DNA of 64,000 nucleotides, taken from assembly GCF_964283195.1 (NCBI RefSeq), contig NZ_CAXYLH010000001.1. One strand, given 5' to 3'. Position 1 is the stretch's first letter, and each line of letters starts with the position of its first letter. The notes under the pieces were generated by a model. It was not told the origin of the DNA and ran no database searches. It worked only from the letters and a program-made list of their open reading frames with translations. Source of the stretch: Paratractidigestivibacter sp003150175. GTDB lineage: Bacteria; Actinomycetota; Coriobacteriia; Coriobacteriales; Atopobiaceae. Of this stretch, positions 48,417-57,298 are shown piece after piece. Position numbers and translations under genes: made by a program.

Positions 48417-50360
48417 CTAGGAGCAGCAGGCGACGACCCAGGCGAGGAGGTTGCCGACGGGGCTGCCGGAACGCTCGGCGAGGACGTGGCCCTGGCCCCA
48501 GACGGGGGTATAGGAGACTTCCTTGACGCCGTCGTACTTGCCGAGGGCAAGGGCGAGGTTGGACGCGGAGCAGGCCGGCACATCGGTGTCGAAGAGGCCG
48601 GAGTTGATGCGCCAGTGCGGGGCGACGGAGGCCTGGCCGTAGCCCTCATAGGCGCCCGAGAGCCAGTACAGCGGGTTCATCATGTTCACGCGGCCCTCCA
48701 TCGAGGTGCCGAGCGAGTCCTCCTTCGCGAGGTCGAGGGACCAGGCGTTCTCGCAGGAGGCGTCCCAATCCGAGCACGTGGTGTAGGCGTCGATGTTCTT
48801 CTTCATGAGGTCGCCGACCATGGCATCGAAGTGCAGGGTGCTCTCCTCGCCGATGCCGAAGAGCTGGTTGGACTTCGAGGAGCGGTCGGGGCGGTCGAAC
48901 GGCGAGCAGGGCTGCTCGGCCGGGGCGACGTGGGACGAGAAGTCGCGCAGGCTCTGGATCGAGACGGTCCCCCGCTTGAGGTTGTAGTTGATCCAGTGCT
49001 GGCCGGAGTTGAGCGCGGCGAAGTAGTTGGACGCCGTGTCGTAGATGGTCGACTCGACCTTGGTCGTGCCCGTAGGCTGGGACGTCTCGGTGGACGCGGA
49101 GTCCTTCTCGCCCGTCGCGTCGGCGTCGGCCTTGGCGTCGCCGGAGCTCGCGTCGGGCTTATCGGCCGCGGAGACCGCTGAGCCGAGGCCGGAGGCCTGG
49201 GCAGCGGAGCGCGTGGCGAGGAGGTTCGGGTCGCCGGGGAAGGTCGGGTCGTCCAGGCGCTGCGGCGTGTAGGCGTACGGGAACGGCGTGTTCTGAACAA
49301 AGAAGGTCGCCGCGTCGTCGGCCTCGGCCAGCAGCGCATCGGCGTAGCTGCCCATCGTGAACTGACCGCCCTCCGCCTCCTCGAGCGTGAGCTGCTCGTC
49401 GTCGGAGTTGCGCAGGTCCATGCCGTTGACCCAGTCGCCGTAGGAGGCGGCGAGGCCCGAGGAGAGCTGTGCGCGCCAGGTGCCCGCGGCGCGGGACTCG
49501 TCGGTTGAGTACTGCCCCTTCGACCACTCGTACGCGGCGTCGGCGGTGTCGATACCAGAGACAGGGCACCACGAGGCGCTGCCCGCAAGGGCATCGGAGA
49601 TCGCCTTGCCCTGCGCGTCGTGCGTGGCAGCCCCGATCTGCTTGAGGTAGGGATCGAAGAGCTCCGAGTCGCCGGAGGCGCCGAGGACGGCGCTCATGCC
49701 GCCGCCGCCCGAGAAGCCGAAGACGAACACGCGGCTCGCCTCAAAGGGAAGAGCGTCGGCGTTGTAGCGCAGGTAGCGCACCGCCGCCTTGAGGTCGACG
49801 ACCGGCCAGGGCGCGCCGCCCGGGTACATGTCGTTGGAGCCGCTGGCGGTGTCGACGCCCGCGGAGCGGCCGCGGAAGCCCGCATAGACGTAGACGCAGC
49901 CCTTCTCGAGGTACGAGCCGAGCCCGCTGTACTCATAGGCGGTCGGGGACGCCTGGGCGGCGAAGGTACCGGTATTGATGGGCATGAGCACCGGGGCGGT
50001 GGCGGGAGTGAAGTTGCCGACGACGGCCTTCTCGTTGACCGCGCACTTATACGTGCTGCCGTTCTTCTGGGCATCGAAATACTTGCCGGGGACGAAGATC
50101 GCGAGGGACTCGTAGGTCTTCGTCGCGGGCTTGGTGCAGTACGTGAGGCCGAGCTGGTAGTAGCAGTCGTTCTCCTCGTCGTACTTCCAGGAATCCATGT
50201 TTATGGCGAGGTCCTTGAACTCGCCGAGGTCGACGTCGGAGGAGGGGGCGTCCTGCTTGGGGTCCTCCGGCTTCTGCTCGGCGGGCTTGGAGCATGCCGC
50301 GAGCTGCGCTCCGGCGGCGATGCCGGCGAATGCGAGGAACTCTCTTCTGGTGAAGCCCAT
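48417..50360 (-). CDS. Tat-exported tannase-like alpha/beta-hydrolase lipoprotein
   Basis: A 647-residue esterase-like protein. TRREFLAFAGIAAGAQLAAC is a twin-arginine signal with lipobox, so it is placed outside the cell. Strings such as SLAIFVPGKYF, GFSGGGGMSAVLGASGDSELF (nucleophile Ser217) and SWCPVSGIDTADAAYEWSKG are close in pattern to bacterial tannases (which have GMSGGGAQSALLGATGDSELY and CWCPITNLD). A C-terminal GQGHVLAE supplies the His. An insert of about 70 Ala/Asp/Ser-rich residues lies near 395-440. Tannases hydrolyse galloyl esters of plant polyphenols; the exact substrate here is inferred. The gene is single, with the third degV upstream. Confidence 0.8.
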   Translation of the reverse strand: MGFTRREFLAFAGIAAGAQLAACSKPAEQKPEDPKQDAPSSDVDLGEFKDLAINMDSWKYDEENDCYYQLGLTYCTKPATKTYESLAIFVPGKYFDAQKNGSTYKCAVNEKAVVGNFTPATAPVLMPINTGTFAAQASPTAYEYSGLGSYLEKGCVYVYAGFRGRSAGVDTASGSNDMYPGGAPWPVVDLKAAVRYLRYNADALPFEASRVFVFGFSGGGGMSAVLGASGDSELFDPYLKQIGAATHDAQGKAISDALAGSASWCPVSGIDTADAAYEWSKGQYSTDESRAAGTWRAQLSSGLAASYGDWVNGMDLRNSDDEQLTLEEAEGGQFTMGSYADALLAEADDAATFFVQNTPFPYAYTPQRLDDPTFPGDPNLLATRSAAQASGLGSAVSAADKPDASSGDAKADADATGEKDSASTETSQPTGTTKVESTIYDTASNYFAALNSGQHWINYNLKRGTVSIQSLRDFSSHVAPAEQPCSPFDRPDRSSKSNQLFGIGEESTLHFDAMVGDLMKKNIDAYTTCSDWDASCENAWSLDLAKEDSLGTSMEGRVNMMNPLYWLSGAYEGYGQASVAPHWRINSGLFDTDVPACSASNLALALGKYDGVKEVSYTPVWGQGHVLAERSGSPVGNLLAWVVACCS

Positions 50361-50408
50361 GGTGGTCTCCTTGGTTGAATTGCTTTGCTCGGGAACGTGG
50401 GGGGCACC

Positions 50409-51353
50409 CTACTTCGACTGGCGGACGCCCTTGACCTTGGTCACCGCTTTGTCGTTGCGGCGGTCGCGGCCCCAGAACACGATGGACACCATGCCCGGGC
50501 CCACGTGCGAGCCGATGGTCGGGCCGATGGTCGGGCGCAGGACCTCGAGGCCGTCGTCGAGACGGCGGAGCTCGGCGGCCACGTTGAAGCCGTCCTCTGC
50601 CACGTCGGCGTCGCCCACGCCGCAGACGTTGGCCTCGTCGCCGAGCTGGACGTTCTTCGCGTAATAGTCGACGAGCTTGCGCAGACCCTTCTTTCTGCCG
50701 CGGGCAACGGCGCGGATTCCGAGCGTGCCGTCGAGGTTGAAGTGCAGCAGGGCCTTGACATCGAGGGCATCGCCGAGGACGGCCACGCCCTTGGGCAGGC
50801 GGCCGCCGCGGTGAAGGGCATCGAGGTTGTCGACCATGAACAGGGTGCGTATACGGAAGCGCGCCTCCTCGGCCCACATGACGAGCTGCTCGGCGTTCAT
50901 GCCGGCGTCGCGCTTGTTGCACGCCTCGTTGAGCAGCAGGGTGAGGGCGGTGGAGGCCACGAGGGTGTCCACGACGTAGATGCGGACCTCCTCGCCGGGG
51001 TGGGCCTCCTTCAGGCGGTCGAGCGCCATGACGGCGCCGTCGTAGCCGCCCGACAACCCGCTCGAGATGCAGAACATGACGGTGGGGACGCCCGACTCGT
51101 AGGCTGCCTGGAAGGCCTCCTCGTACTCGAGCTGGGAGGGCTGCGAGGTCATGGGGGTGGCGCCGTGGCGGATGGCGTCGTAGAACTCGTGGGCGCTTCG
51201 CGACTGGAAAAGGTCGTCGTCGCCGCACAGGCCGCCGCCGGGCTTGCCCGCCTCGACGTAGTGGAAAGGCAGGATGGTGACGCCGCGCGCGGCCGCCTGC
51301 TCGGCGGTGAAGTCGCACGTGGAGTCGCACATTATGTTGCAGATCGCGGACAT
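50409..51353 (-). CDS. DegV family fatty-acid-binding protein (3 of 3)
   Basis: A 314-residue DegV protein with the most canonical motifs of the three: MCDSTCDF near the start and TSQPSQLEYEEAF at the ligand carboxylate site. NLDALHRGGRLPKG and GSHVGPGMVSIVFWGRDRR are conserved. ATG 51353 is preceded by GAGAGGAAC; the frame extends upstream without homology. It is divergent from the acylphosphatase gene. Confidence 0.9.
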   Translation of the reverse strand: MSAICNIMCDSTCDFTAEQAAARGVTILPFHYVEAGKPGGGLCGDDDLFQSRSAHEFYDAIRHGATPMTSQPSQLEYEEAFQAAYESGVPTVMFCISSGLSGGYDGAVMALDRLKEAHPGEEVRIYVVDTLVASTALTLLLNEACNKRDAGMNAEQLVMWAEEARFRIRTLFMVDNLDALHRGGRLPKGVAVLGDALDVKALLHFNLDGTLGIRAVARGRKKGLRKLVDYYAKNVQLGDEANVCGVGDADVAEDGFNVAAELRRLDDGLEVLRPTIGPTIGSHVGPGMVSIVFWGRDRRNDKAVTKVKGVRQSK

Positions 51354-51444
51354 TCGGTTCCTCTCGCCCGGAGGGTGGAAGATGCATAGTTCGTAGTATT
51401 GTAAGGCCAGCGAATGGGCAAACCGTGGGCGAAGGAGAGCAAAG

Positions 51445-51855
51445 ATGTTCTGGAGGCGTGGAGAGCGGCGCCAGGCAGCCGCGGCGGAGTCGATCGCCGA
51501 CCTGATCCGCGAGGCCCGCGGGGGCGGGTCGCCCGAGCCGGAGCCCGTGGCGCCGACGACCGACGCCGACGGAAACCTCATCCTGCGCCGCAGGTACCGC
51601 TATGTCGGCGAGGTGCAGGGCGTCGGCTTCCGCTGGACCTCCCAGCGCATCGCCGAGGAGCTCGGGCTCACCGGCTGGGTGCGAAACGAGGACGACGGGT
51701 CCGTCACGCTCGTGCTCCAGGGCAGCCAAGACCAGCTCGGCGCCTTCGCCACGCGCCTGGCCGAGACACTTGCCCGCTACGCCCGCTATACCGTGGCCGA
51801 CCGCGTCGACGAGCCGCCCGTGGCGAGCGAGACGGATTTCCGCGTGCGGTACTGA
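51445..51855 (+). CDS. Acylphosphatase with N-terminal extension
   Basis: A 136-residue protein; residues about 45-136 are a full acylphosphatase domain. YVGEVQGVGFRWTSQRIAEELGLTGWVRNEDDGSVTLVLQG contains the phosphate-binding Arg (GFRW) and the catalytic Asn (VRNEDDG). The enzyme hydrolyses carboxyl-phosphate bonds such as in acetyl phosphate or carbamoyl phosphate. The first about 45 residues (Arg/Ala/Glu-rich) are not part of the usual 90-residue enzyme. ATG 51445 behind GGAGAG. Confidence 0.92.
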   Translation: MFWRRGERRQAAAAESIADLIREARGGGSPEPEPVAPTTDADGNLILRRRYRYVGEVQGVGFRWTSQRIAEELGLTGWVRNEDDGSVTLVLQGSQDQLGAFATRLAETLARYARYTVADRVDEPPVASETDFRVRY

Positions 51856-51891
51856 CGCTCCCGGCGCCGGCAAGAAGCACGCAGGCTGGCG

Positions 51892-52515
51892 TTATCCCCG
51901 CAGGTAGGCGATGGCGATCTGAGTGCGGTTGCGCAGGCCGAGCTTGGCGAGGACGGAGCTGATGTGGTTGCGCACGGTGCCCTCGCCCATGTATGCCGCG
52001 GCGGCGATCTCTTTGTTGTCGAGGCCCTCGGCGACGAGGCGCGCGACCTCGAACTCGCGGTCGGTCAGGCAGGCGAACGCGGCCGGGCGCGCGAGCGCGC
52101 TCCCCTTCCCCGCCGCAGCGAAGTCGACGTCGGCCACCGCCTTGCCCTCGAGCACGCGCCGGCCGGCCATGACCTGCGCGAGCGCGGGCGGGATCGCGGC
52201 GACGTCCGTCTTTATGAGGTAGCCGCGGGCACCCAGCTTGAGTGCCCGGACGATGTACTCATCGTCCGAGAACGTGGTCAGGAAGACCACGCGCGCCGCC
52301 GGGTCCTCGGAAAGGATCTGCTCCGCCGCCCACAGGCCGTCGCGGCCCGGCATCTGGATGTCCAGGAGCGCGACGTCGGGACGCTCCTGCTCGTAGAGGC
52401 GAGCGGCCTGGTCGCCGTCCGCTCCCACGCCGCAGACCTCGATGCCCTGCGCGCCGAGGATGATCTTGAGCGAGTCGCACACCAGCCTGTCGTCGTCCGC
52501 GATGATGATCCTCAT
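51892..52515 (-). CDS. NarL/LuxR-type response regulator
   Basis: A 207-residue response regulator. Receiver domain with acidic pocket ADDD, phospho-acceptor Asp52 (LLDIQMPG), Thr in FLTTF and Lys in LIKTD; C-terminal LuxR-type HTH from about residue 140 (LTDREFEVARLVAEGLDNKEIAAAAYMGEGTVRNHISSVLAKLGLRNR). It partners with the histidine kinase that precedes it with an ATGA overlap. The likely target is the divergent ABC exporter operon starting at 53888. Confidence 0.95.
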   Translation of the reverse strand: MRIIIADDDRLVCDSLKIILGAQGIEVCGVGADGDQAARLYEQERPDVALLDIQMPGRDGLWAAEQILSEDPAARVVFLTTFSDDEYIVRALKLGARGYLIKTDVAAIPPALAQVMAGRRVLEGKAVADVDFAAAGKGSALARPAAFACLTDREFEVARLVAEGLDNKEIAAAAYMGEGTVRNHISSVLAKLGLRNRTQIAIAYLRG

Positions 52516-53717
52516 GCCTTGGCCTCGCTTTTGTTCGATGATTTGGGGATGGAGGCGAACACGCGCCAGCCGGGGGCGTCCGCGCGGGCGCCCGCTCGGA
52601 AGGAGCCGCCGAGGGCCTCGACGCGCTCGCGCATGGACGAGAGGCCCATGCCGTCGCGGGAGGCGGGGGCGGGTTTCTTTCCGTCCGGGCCGGCGCCCGC
52701 CGCTGCGCCGCCCGCGCCCTTCTTGCCGCCGGCGCCCGCCGCGCCACCGTTGTCCACAATGACCAGCTGATAGAAGGCTGGATGCTCGAAGCACCGGACC
52801 TCCGCGCGCGTCGCGCCCGAGTGGCGCAGCGTGTTCGCGAGCGATTCGCGCAGCAGCGCGACGAAGCAGGTCGAGACGTTCGCGGGCACATGCTCGCACG
52901 CCACGTCGAGCTCCACGTCGAGCCGCGTCCCGCCGGATACCTCCCCCGCGACCTTGCGCATCTGTGTCCCGAGATCGACCGAGTCGTCGCGCAGCGCATG
53001 GACGCTCGAGCGCACCATCGCGAGCGCGTCGTCGACCGTTGCTTTGACGTCGGCGAAGTCCGCCGCGACGCCCGGCTCGCCCGCATGCACCACGCGCAGC
53101 GCCTCCGCCTGCAGCGAGGCGCGCGTGAGCTGGTGGCCGACGTTGTCGTGGATCTCGCGCGCGATGCGGGCGCGCTCGGCGAGCGTGGCGAGCTCGACCT
53201 CGTACTCCTGGCGGCTCGCGAGGTCGCGGTTCCTCTCCTCGAGGCGAAGGGCGCGTTCCTGCAGGTCGTCGCGGGTATTTTGCATACGCTTCCGCTCGCG
53301 CTCGAGCTCAGTGGTCCTTAAGGAAAGGAGGGTCGTCACCAGTGCGAAGAGCGCCACAAGAGCCGCCTGCCGCGCCCCGAAGGCGCCCGCGCGCGCATGC
53401 ACTGCGATCGAGGCGGCCAGGAGCGCCCCCGCCGCGATGAGCGGCCAGGCGTGCTCGCGAGAACAGCCGCGGGCGACGTCGTAGAGCGCCAGCGGCGAGA
53501 AGGGCACGACCGGCGCGGCGAGTATCGACGCCGCGATGTAGGCGAAGGCGGCGGCCTCCGACGCGCGAAGCGCGCCCTCCCCGCGCGCTGCCTCGGCAAA
53601 CGCGCACAGGGCGACGGCGGCGCAGGCCGCGGCAACGAGCCCGGCATCCACAGGCAGCCCCGCGGCAGCGGTGAGGCAGCACGCGAGCACGATCGTCTTG
53701 TCGAAGAGCCTGTTCAT
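52512..53717 (-). CDS. Sensor histidine kinase, HisKA_3 type
   Basis: A 401-residue kinase. Four to five predicted membrane helices in the first 135 residues with almost no extracellular loop (intramembrane-sensing style), a coiled coil (ELERERKRMQNTRDDLQERAL), then the HisKA_3 box IAREIHDNVGHQLT with phospho-acceptor His190, and an ATPase domain with SLANTLRHSGA and DNGG plus GMGLSSMRERV. The ATPase lid is enlarged by a Gly/Ala/Lys-rich insert. This NarL-type kinase class often senses envelope stress or peptides and controls ABC exporters. Confidence 0.93.
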   Translation of the reverse strand: MNRLFDKTIVLACCLTAAAGLPVDAGLVAAACAAVALCAFAEAARGEGALRASEAAAFAYIAASILAAPVVPFSPLALYDVARGCSREHAWPLIAAGALLAASIAVHARAGAFGARQAALVALFALVTTLLSLRTTELERERKRMQNTRDDLQERALRLEERNRDLASRQEYEVELATLAERARIAREIHDNVGHQLTRASLQAEALRVVHAGEPGVAADFADVKATVDDALAMVRSSVHALRDDSVDLGTQMRKVAGEVSGGTRLDVELDVACEHVPANVSTCFVALLRESLANTLRHSGATRAEVRCFEHPAFYQLVIVDNGGAAGAGGKKGAGGAAAGAGPDGKKPAPASRDGMGLSSMRERVEALGGSFRAGARADAPGWRVFASIPKSSNKSEAKA

Positions 53718-53801
53718 GGGCCTATTGTAATGGGGCTCGCCGCGGACGGGACAGTGACAAAACTCACTTCCGCCGCCCTCCCCGTCCCCCGTACGATGGA
53801 A

Positions 53802-53832
53802 ATGACGAAAAGGGACTGTCCCTTCTCGTCAT
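53802..53832. repeat. REP palindrome copy 7 (variant)
   Basis: Left arm exact, centre T, right arm GTCCCTTCTCGTCAT with one change from the common arm. It lies in the divergent region between the two-component and ABC genes. Confidence 0.92.
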
Positions 53833-53842
53833 CGCGCTAAAA

Positions 53843-53873
53843 ATGACGAAAAGGGACAGTCCCTTCTCGTCAC
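53843..53873. repeat. REP palindrome copy 8 (variant)
   Basis: Ten bases after copy 7; centre A, right arm with the same TTCTCG change and a last base C. The shared change indicates that copies 7 and 8 arose by local duplication or exchange. It ends 14 bases before the ABC ATPase start, just upstream of its ribosome site. Confidence 0.9.
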
Positions 53874-53887
53874 GGAAGGAGGACGGG

Positions 53888-54826
53888 ATGACGGACATCG
53901 TTCGCGTGGAGAACCTCGTCAAGCGCTACGGCGACCTGTTGGCGCTCGACCACTTCAGCCTGCGCATCGCGCCCGGCGAGATCTTCGGCCTGCTCGGCCC
54001 CAACGGCTCGGGCAAGACCACCTCGATCAACTGCATGCTGCAGCTGCTCACCTACGACAAGGGCGCGATCGAGCTGTTCGGCGAGCCGATGTCGCCCACG
54101 CGCTACGACCTTAAGCGCCGCATCGGGGTGGTCCCGCAGCAGATGGCCGTCTTCGACGAGCTCACGGTGCGCGAGAACATCGATTACTTCTGCAGCCTCT
54201 ACGTGGACGACCGCGCGCGCCGGCGCGAGCTGGTGGATGAGGCCATCGACTTCGTGGGCCTTGCCGACTACGTCAAGTTCCGACCAAAGAAGCTCTCCGG
54301 CGGCCTCGCGCGGCGCCTGAACATCGCCTGCGGCATCGCTCACAAGCCGGAGCTCATCTTCTTTGACGAGCCGACCGTGGCCGTGGACCCGCAGAGCCGC
54401 AGCTCCATCCTCGACGGCATCTGTCACCTGCGCGACGAGGGTGCCACGGTGGTCTACACCAGTCACTACATGGAGGAGGTCGAGCAGATCTGCTCCCGCA
54501 TCATGATCATGGACGGCGGCCGCACCCTCGCGGAAGGCACGAACGACGAGCTCAAGCGCATGATCTCCATGGGCGAGAAGGTCGTGATCGAGGTCGCGGA
54601 GCTGCCGGGCCAGGTGCTCGCCGCCGTGCGCGAGCTGCCGCACGTGCTCGCCGCTGACGTGGCCTCAGGCACGCTCATCTGCTCGTGCGAGGCCTCGCCG
54701 CACAACCTCACGGACATCCTCGACTGCCTGCGCTCCCGCGGCGTCGCGCTCGGGCGCATCTACTCGGAGCCGCCGACCTTGAACGATGTCTTCCTCGAGA
54801 TCACCGGCCGCGAGCTGCGCGATTAG
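53888..54826 (+). CDS. ABC-2 type exporter ATP-binding protein
   Basis: A 312-residue ATPase. Walker A GPNGSGKTT, Q-loop VVPQQMAVFDELTVREN, signature LSGGLARRLNIACGI, Walker B LIFFDEPTVAVDP and the H-loop SHYMEE are complete. The C-terminal 85 residues are a regulatory extension typical of DrrA/CcmA-like exporters. ATG 53888 has GGAAGGAGG. With two permease genes following it forms an exporter, likely under control of the divergent two-component system. Confidence 0.95.
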   Translation: MTDIVRVENLVKRYGDLLALDHFSLRIAPGEIFGLLGPNGSGKTTSINCMLQLLTYDKGAIELFGEPMSPTRYDLKRRIGVVPQQMAVFDELTVRENIDYFCSLYVDDRARRRELVDEAIDFVGLADYVKFRPKKLSGGLARRLNIACGIAHKPELIFFDEPTVAVDPQSRSSILDGICHLRDEGATVVYTSHYMEEVEQICSRIMIMDGGRTLAEGTNDELKRMISMGEKVVIEVAELPGQVLAAVRELPHVLAADVASGTLICSCEASPHNLTDILDCLRSRGVALGRIYSEPPTLNDVFLEITGRELRD

Positions 54827-54841
54827 GGCCTGGAGGGCATC

Positions 54842-56080
54842 ATGTTCACAACCATCAAGGTCACGATCCTCACGAACGCGCGCCGCGCGGACTTCTGGAT
54901 CTGGTGCCTCGCCTTCCCCATCATCCTGGCGACGCTCTTCATCTTCATGTTCGGCAGCCTCAAGAACTCGGACACCGTGATGTCCGTGCCCGTCGCCGTG
55001 GTCAAGGACGCCTCCTGGGAGGGATCGGGCTTCTCGCAGGTCGTGGGCGCGCTGTCGGGCGGGGACGGCGAGAAGGACGCGGGCGACGGCGCCGCCGTTG
55101 CCACGGGCGCCTCCGACGGCTCGCTCCTCGACGTCCATGAGGTCGCATCGATCGCCGAGGGCGAGAAGCTCCTCGACGATGGGCAGGTCTTCGGCGTCTA
55201 CGCCGTCGACGCCGACGGCGACCCGAAGGTCACCCTCGGCGAGGGCGCAGGCTCCACCGACGGCACGAGCGAGAAGAGCGTGAACCGCTCCATCCTCGAG
55301 GCCGTGGCGAGCTCCTACACGCAGACCGCCTCGCTCGTCGAGCGCGCCGTCCGCGAGAACCCCGCGATTCTCTCCGACCCCTCCGCGATCGCGGGCGCCA
55401 TCGGCCTGCAAGCCGAGATCGAGCGCGTGAGCCTCACCCGCTCGACCCCCGACGACACGGTGCGGTTTTACTACGCGCTGCTCGGCATGGCCGCGCTCTT
55501 CGCGAGCACGACCGCGGCGATCTCGCTGCTCCACGCGGCGGGAGACCTCAGCCCGCTCGGGGCGCGTCGGTGCGTCGGCGGCCAGGGCAGGCTCAAGATG
55601 CTCACCGGCACGCTCATCGGCTGCTGGGCCTCCGCGTATTTCTGCCTCGTGCTCGTCTTCCTCTACGTGCGCTTCGTCGCGGGCGTCGACTTCGCGGGCC
55701 GAGAAGGGCTCGCGCTGATTGGCCTCGCCGCGGCGTCGTTCCTCGCGGTGACGCTCGGCATGCTCGTGGCGGTGCTTCCGCTGCGCGGCGGCGAGCAGTC
55801 GCGCACGGGGCTTCTTACCGCCGTGAACTGCGGCGGGTCGCTCTTTGCGGGCCTCTACGGCATGCCGGCGATGGCCCTTGCCGACGAGATCGCGCGCGCC
55901 TGCCCCGCCGAGGCGTGGCTCAACCCGCCCAAGCTCATCAGTGACACCTTCACCGACCTGTACTTCTACGAGAGCACGCAGCCCTTCTTTGCCCACGTCG
56001 CCGTGTGCGCTGGGCTCGGCGTCGCGCTCCTGGCCGTTGCGACTTTGATTTTTAGGAGGCAGCGCTATGAGCACCTTTAA
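54842..56080 (+). CDS. ABC-2 type permease
   Basis: A 412-residue membrane protein. One N-terminal helix (FWIWCLAFPIILATLFIFMFG), a long external domain (residues 40-205, variable and Gly/Asp/Ser-rich), then five helices from about residue 210, the layout of YhgE/Pip- or DrrB-like ABC-2 permeases. KMLTGTLIGCWASAYFCLVLVFLY is a typical ABC-2 helix. Starts 15 bases after the ATPase gene and overlaps the next by 14. Confidence 0.88.
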   Translation: MFTTIKVTILTNARRADFWIWCLAFPIILATLFIFMFGSLKNSDTVMSVPVAVVKDASWEGSGFSQVVGALSGGDGEKDAGDGAAVATGASDGSLLDVHEVASIAEGEKLLDDGQVFGVYAVDADGDPKVTLGEGAGSTDGTSEKSVNRSILEAVASSYTQTASLVERAVRENPAILSDPSAIAGAIGLQAEIERVSLTRSTPDDTVRFYYALLGMAALFASTTAAISLLHAAGDLSPLGARRCVGGQGRLKMLTGTLIGCWASAYFCLVLVFLYVRFVAGVDFAGREGLALIGLAAASFLAVTLGMLVAVLPLRGGEQSRTGLLTAVNCGGSLFAGLYGMPAMALADEIARACPAEAWLNPPKLISDTFTDLYFYESTQPFFAHVAVCAGLGVALLAVATLIFRRQRYEHL

Positions 56081-57290
56081 GGCCGCGCTGCGCGTCGCCG
56101 CCGCGCACCCGCTCTACATCGTCATCTACACCGTCTTCGTCTCGCTGATGGGCGTCTTCGTCGCGCTCTCCGTCGCGAGCGGGAGCCCGGACGGGCCCGC
56201 GGACGCCCCCGCGCAGGGCAGCGCCTACGAGCCCTACGGCGCGAAGGTCGCCGTCGTGGACCGCGACGGGTCCGCGCTCTCGCGCGCCCTCGGCGACTAC
56301 CTGGGCGGCCGTTACGAGCGCGTGGACGTGGCCGACGACGAGGCGGAGCTCCAGGACGCCGTGGCCACGGGGCGCGCGGACTGCGTGTTCTTCGTGCCGG
56401 CGGGCTTTAGCGAGGAGCTTCTTTCCGCCGCGCGGTCGGGCGGCGAGCTTCCCCAGGTCCAGGAGGCCTACGGCGTGAGCACGCAGGCGTCCGCCCTCGC
56501 CGGCATGGACGTGCAGCGTTGGGTCTCCCTCGCGGCGGCGAGTGTATCGCTCGACCCGTCAGCGAACGAGGCGCAGGTCATCGACCTCGCCGAGCGCTCC
56601 GCCGATGAGCGCGCGGACGTCGAGGTCCACGTTGCGCAGGCGGAGAACTGGGCCGTCGACCAGATCTCGGTCTTCCTCAAGTTCGCCTCCTATGCCATCA
56701 CGTCCTCGGTCGTCATCTCCGTGGGGCTCGTCCTCTCCGTGCTCTCCGAGCCGGAGCTCCGGCGCCGTCTCGAGGCGGGGCCGCAGACGCCGCGCTCCCG
56801 CGCGCTCGGCACGCTCGCGAGCTGCCTCGTGCTCACGCTCGCCGTCTGCACGGTGACCACCCTCGTGGGGCTCGTGGGCCTTCGCGGCGCCGTCGCGTCG
56901 CTCCCCGCCTGGCAGGTCGCGCTCGCGTTCGGGACCAGCTACGTGTTCGGCCTCGTGCCGCTCGCGATCGCCTTCCTCCTCGGCAGCCTCGGCGCGCGCG
57001 AAGAGGCCCTCAACGCATGCGGCAACATCCTCGGCATGGTGATGAGCTTCATGGGCGGGGCCTGGGTGCCGCTCTCGTTCATGGGCGCGACGGTGGTCGC
57101 GGCGGCGCACTTCTTACCGACGTTCTGGACCAACGCGGCGATCGACGCGGCGCTGGACGCGGCCGACTCGGGATTCAGCGCCGCGGGGGCGTCCGCCTAC
57201 CTGACCGGCATCGGCATCACGGCGCTCTTTGCCGTGGCGATCGCCGCGGTCGGGCTCGCGCTCGCGAGGAACCGGCAACAAGGGCGGTAG
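56067..57290 (+). CDS. ABC-2 type permease, second subunit
   Basis: A 407-residue membrane protein with the same layout: N-terminal helix (LYIVIYTVFVSLMGVFVALSVA), an extracellular domain (about residues 35-215), then six C-terminal helices, e.g. VLTLAVCTVTTLVGLVGLRG. It probably pairs with the preceding permease as a heterodimer. AGGAGG lies within the end of the previous gene, giving coupling. Substrate unknown; such systems often export or expel antimicrobial peptides. Confidence 0.87.
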   Translation: MSTFKAALRVAAAHPLYIVIYTVFVSLMGVFVALSVASGSPDGPADAPAQGSAYEPYGAKVAVVDRDGSALSRALGDYLGGRYERVDVADDEAELQDAVATGRADCVFFVPAGFSEELLSAARSGGELPQVQEAYGVSTQASALAGMDVQRWVSLAAASVSLDPSANEAQVIDLAERSADERADVEVHVAQAENWAVDQISVFLKFASYAITSSVVISVGLVLSVLSEPELRRRLEAGPQTPRSRALGTLASCLVLTLAVCTVTTLVGLVGLRGAVASLPAWQVALAFGTSYVFGLVPLAIAFLLGSLGAREEALNACGNILGMVMSFMGGAWVPLSFMGATVVAAAHFLPTFWTNAAIDAALDAADSGFSAAGASAYLTGIGITALFAVAIAAVGLALARNRQQGR

Positions 57291-57298
57291 TCAGGGGC

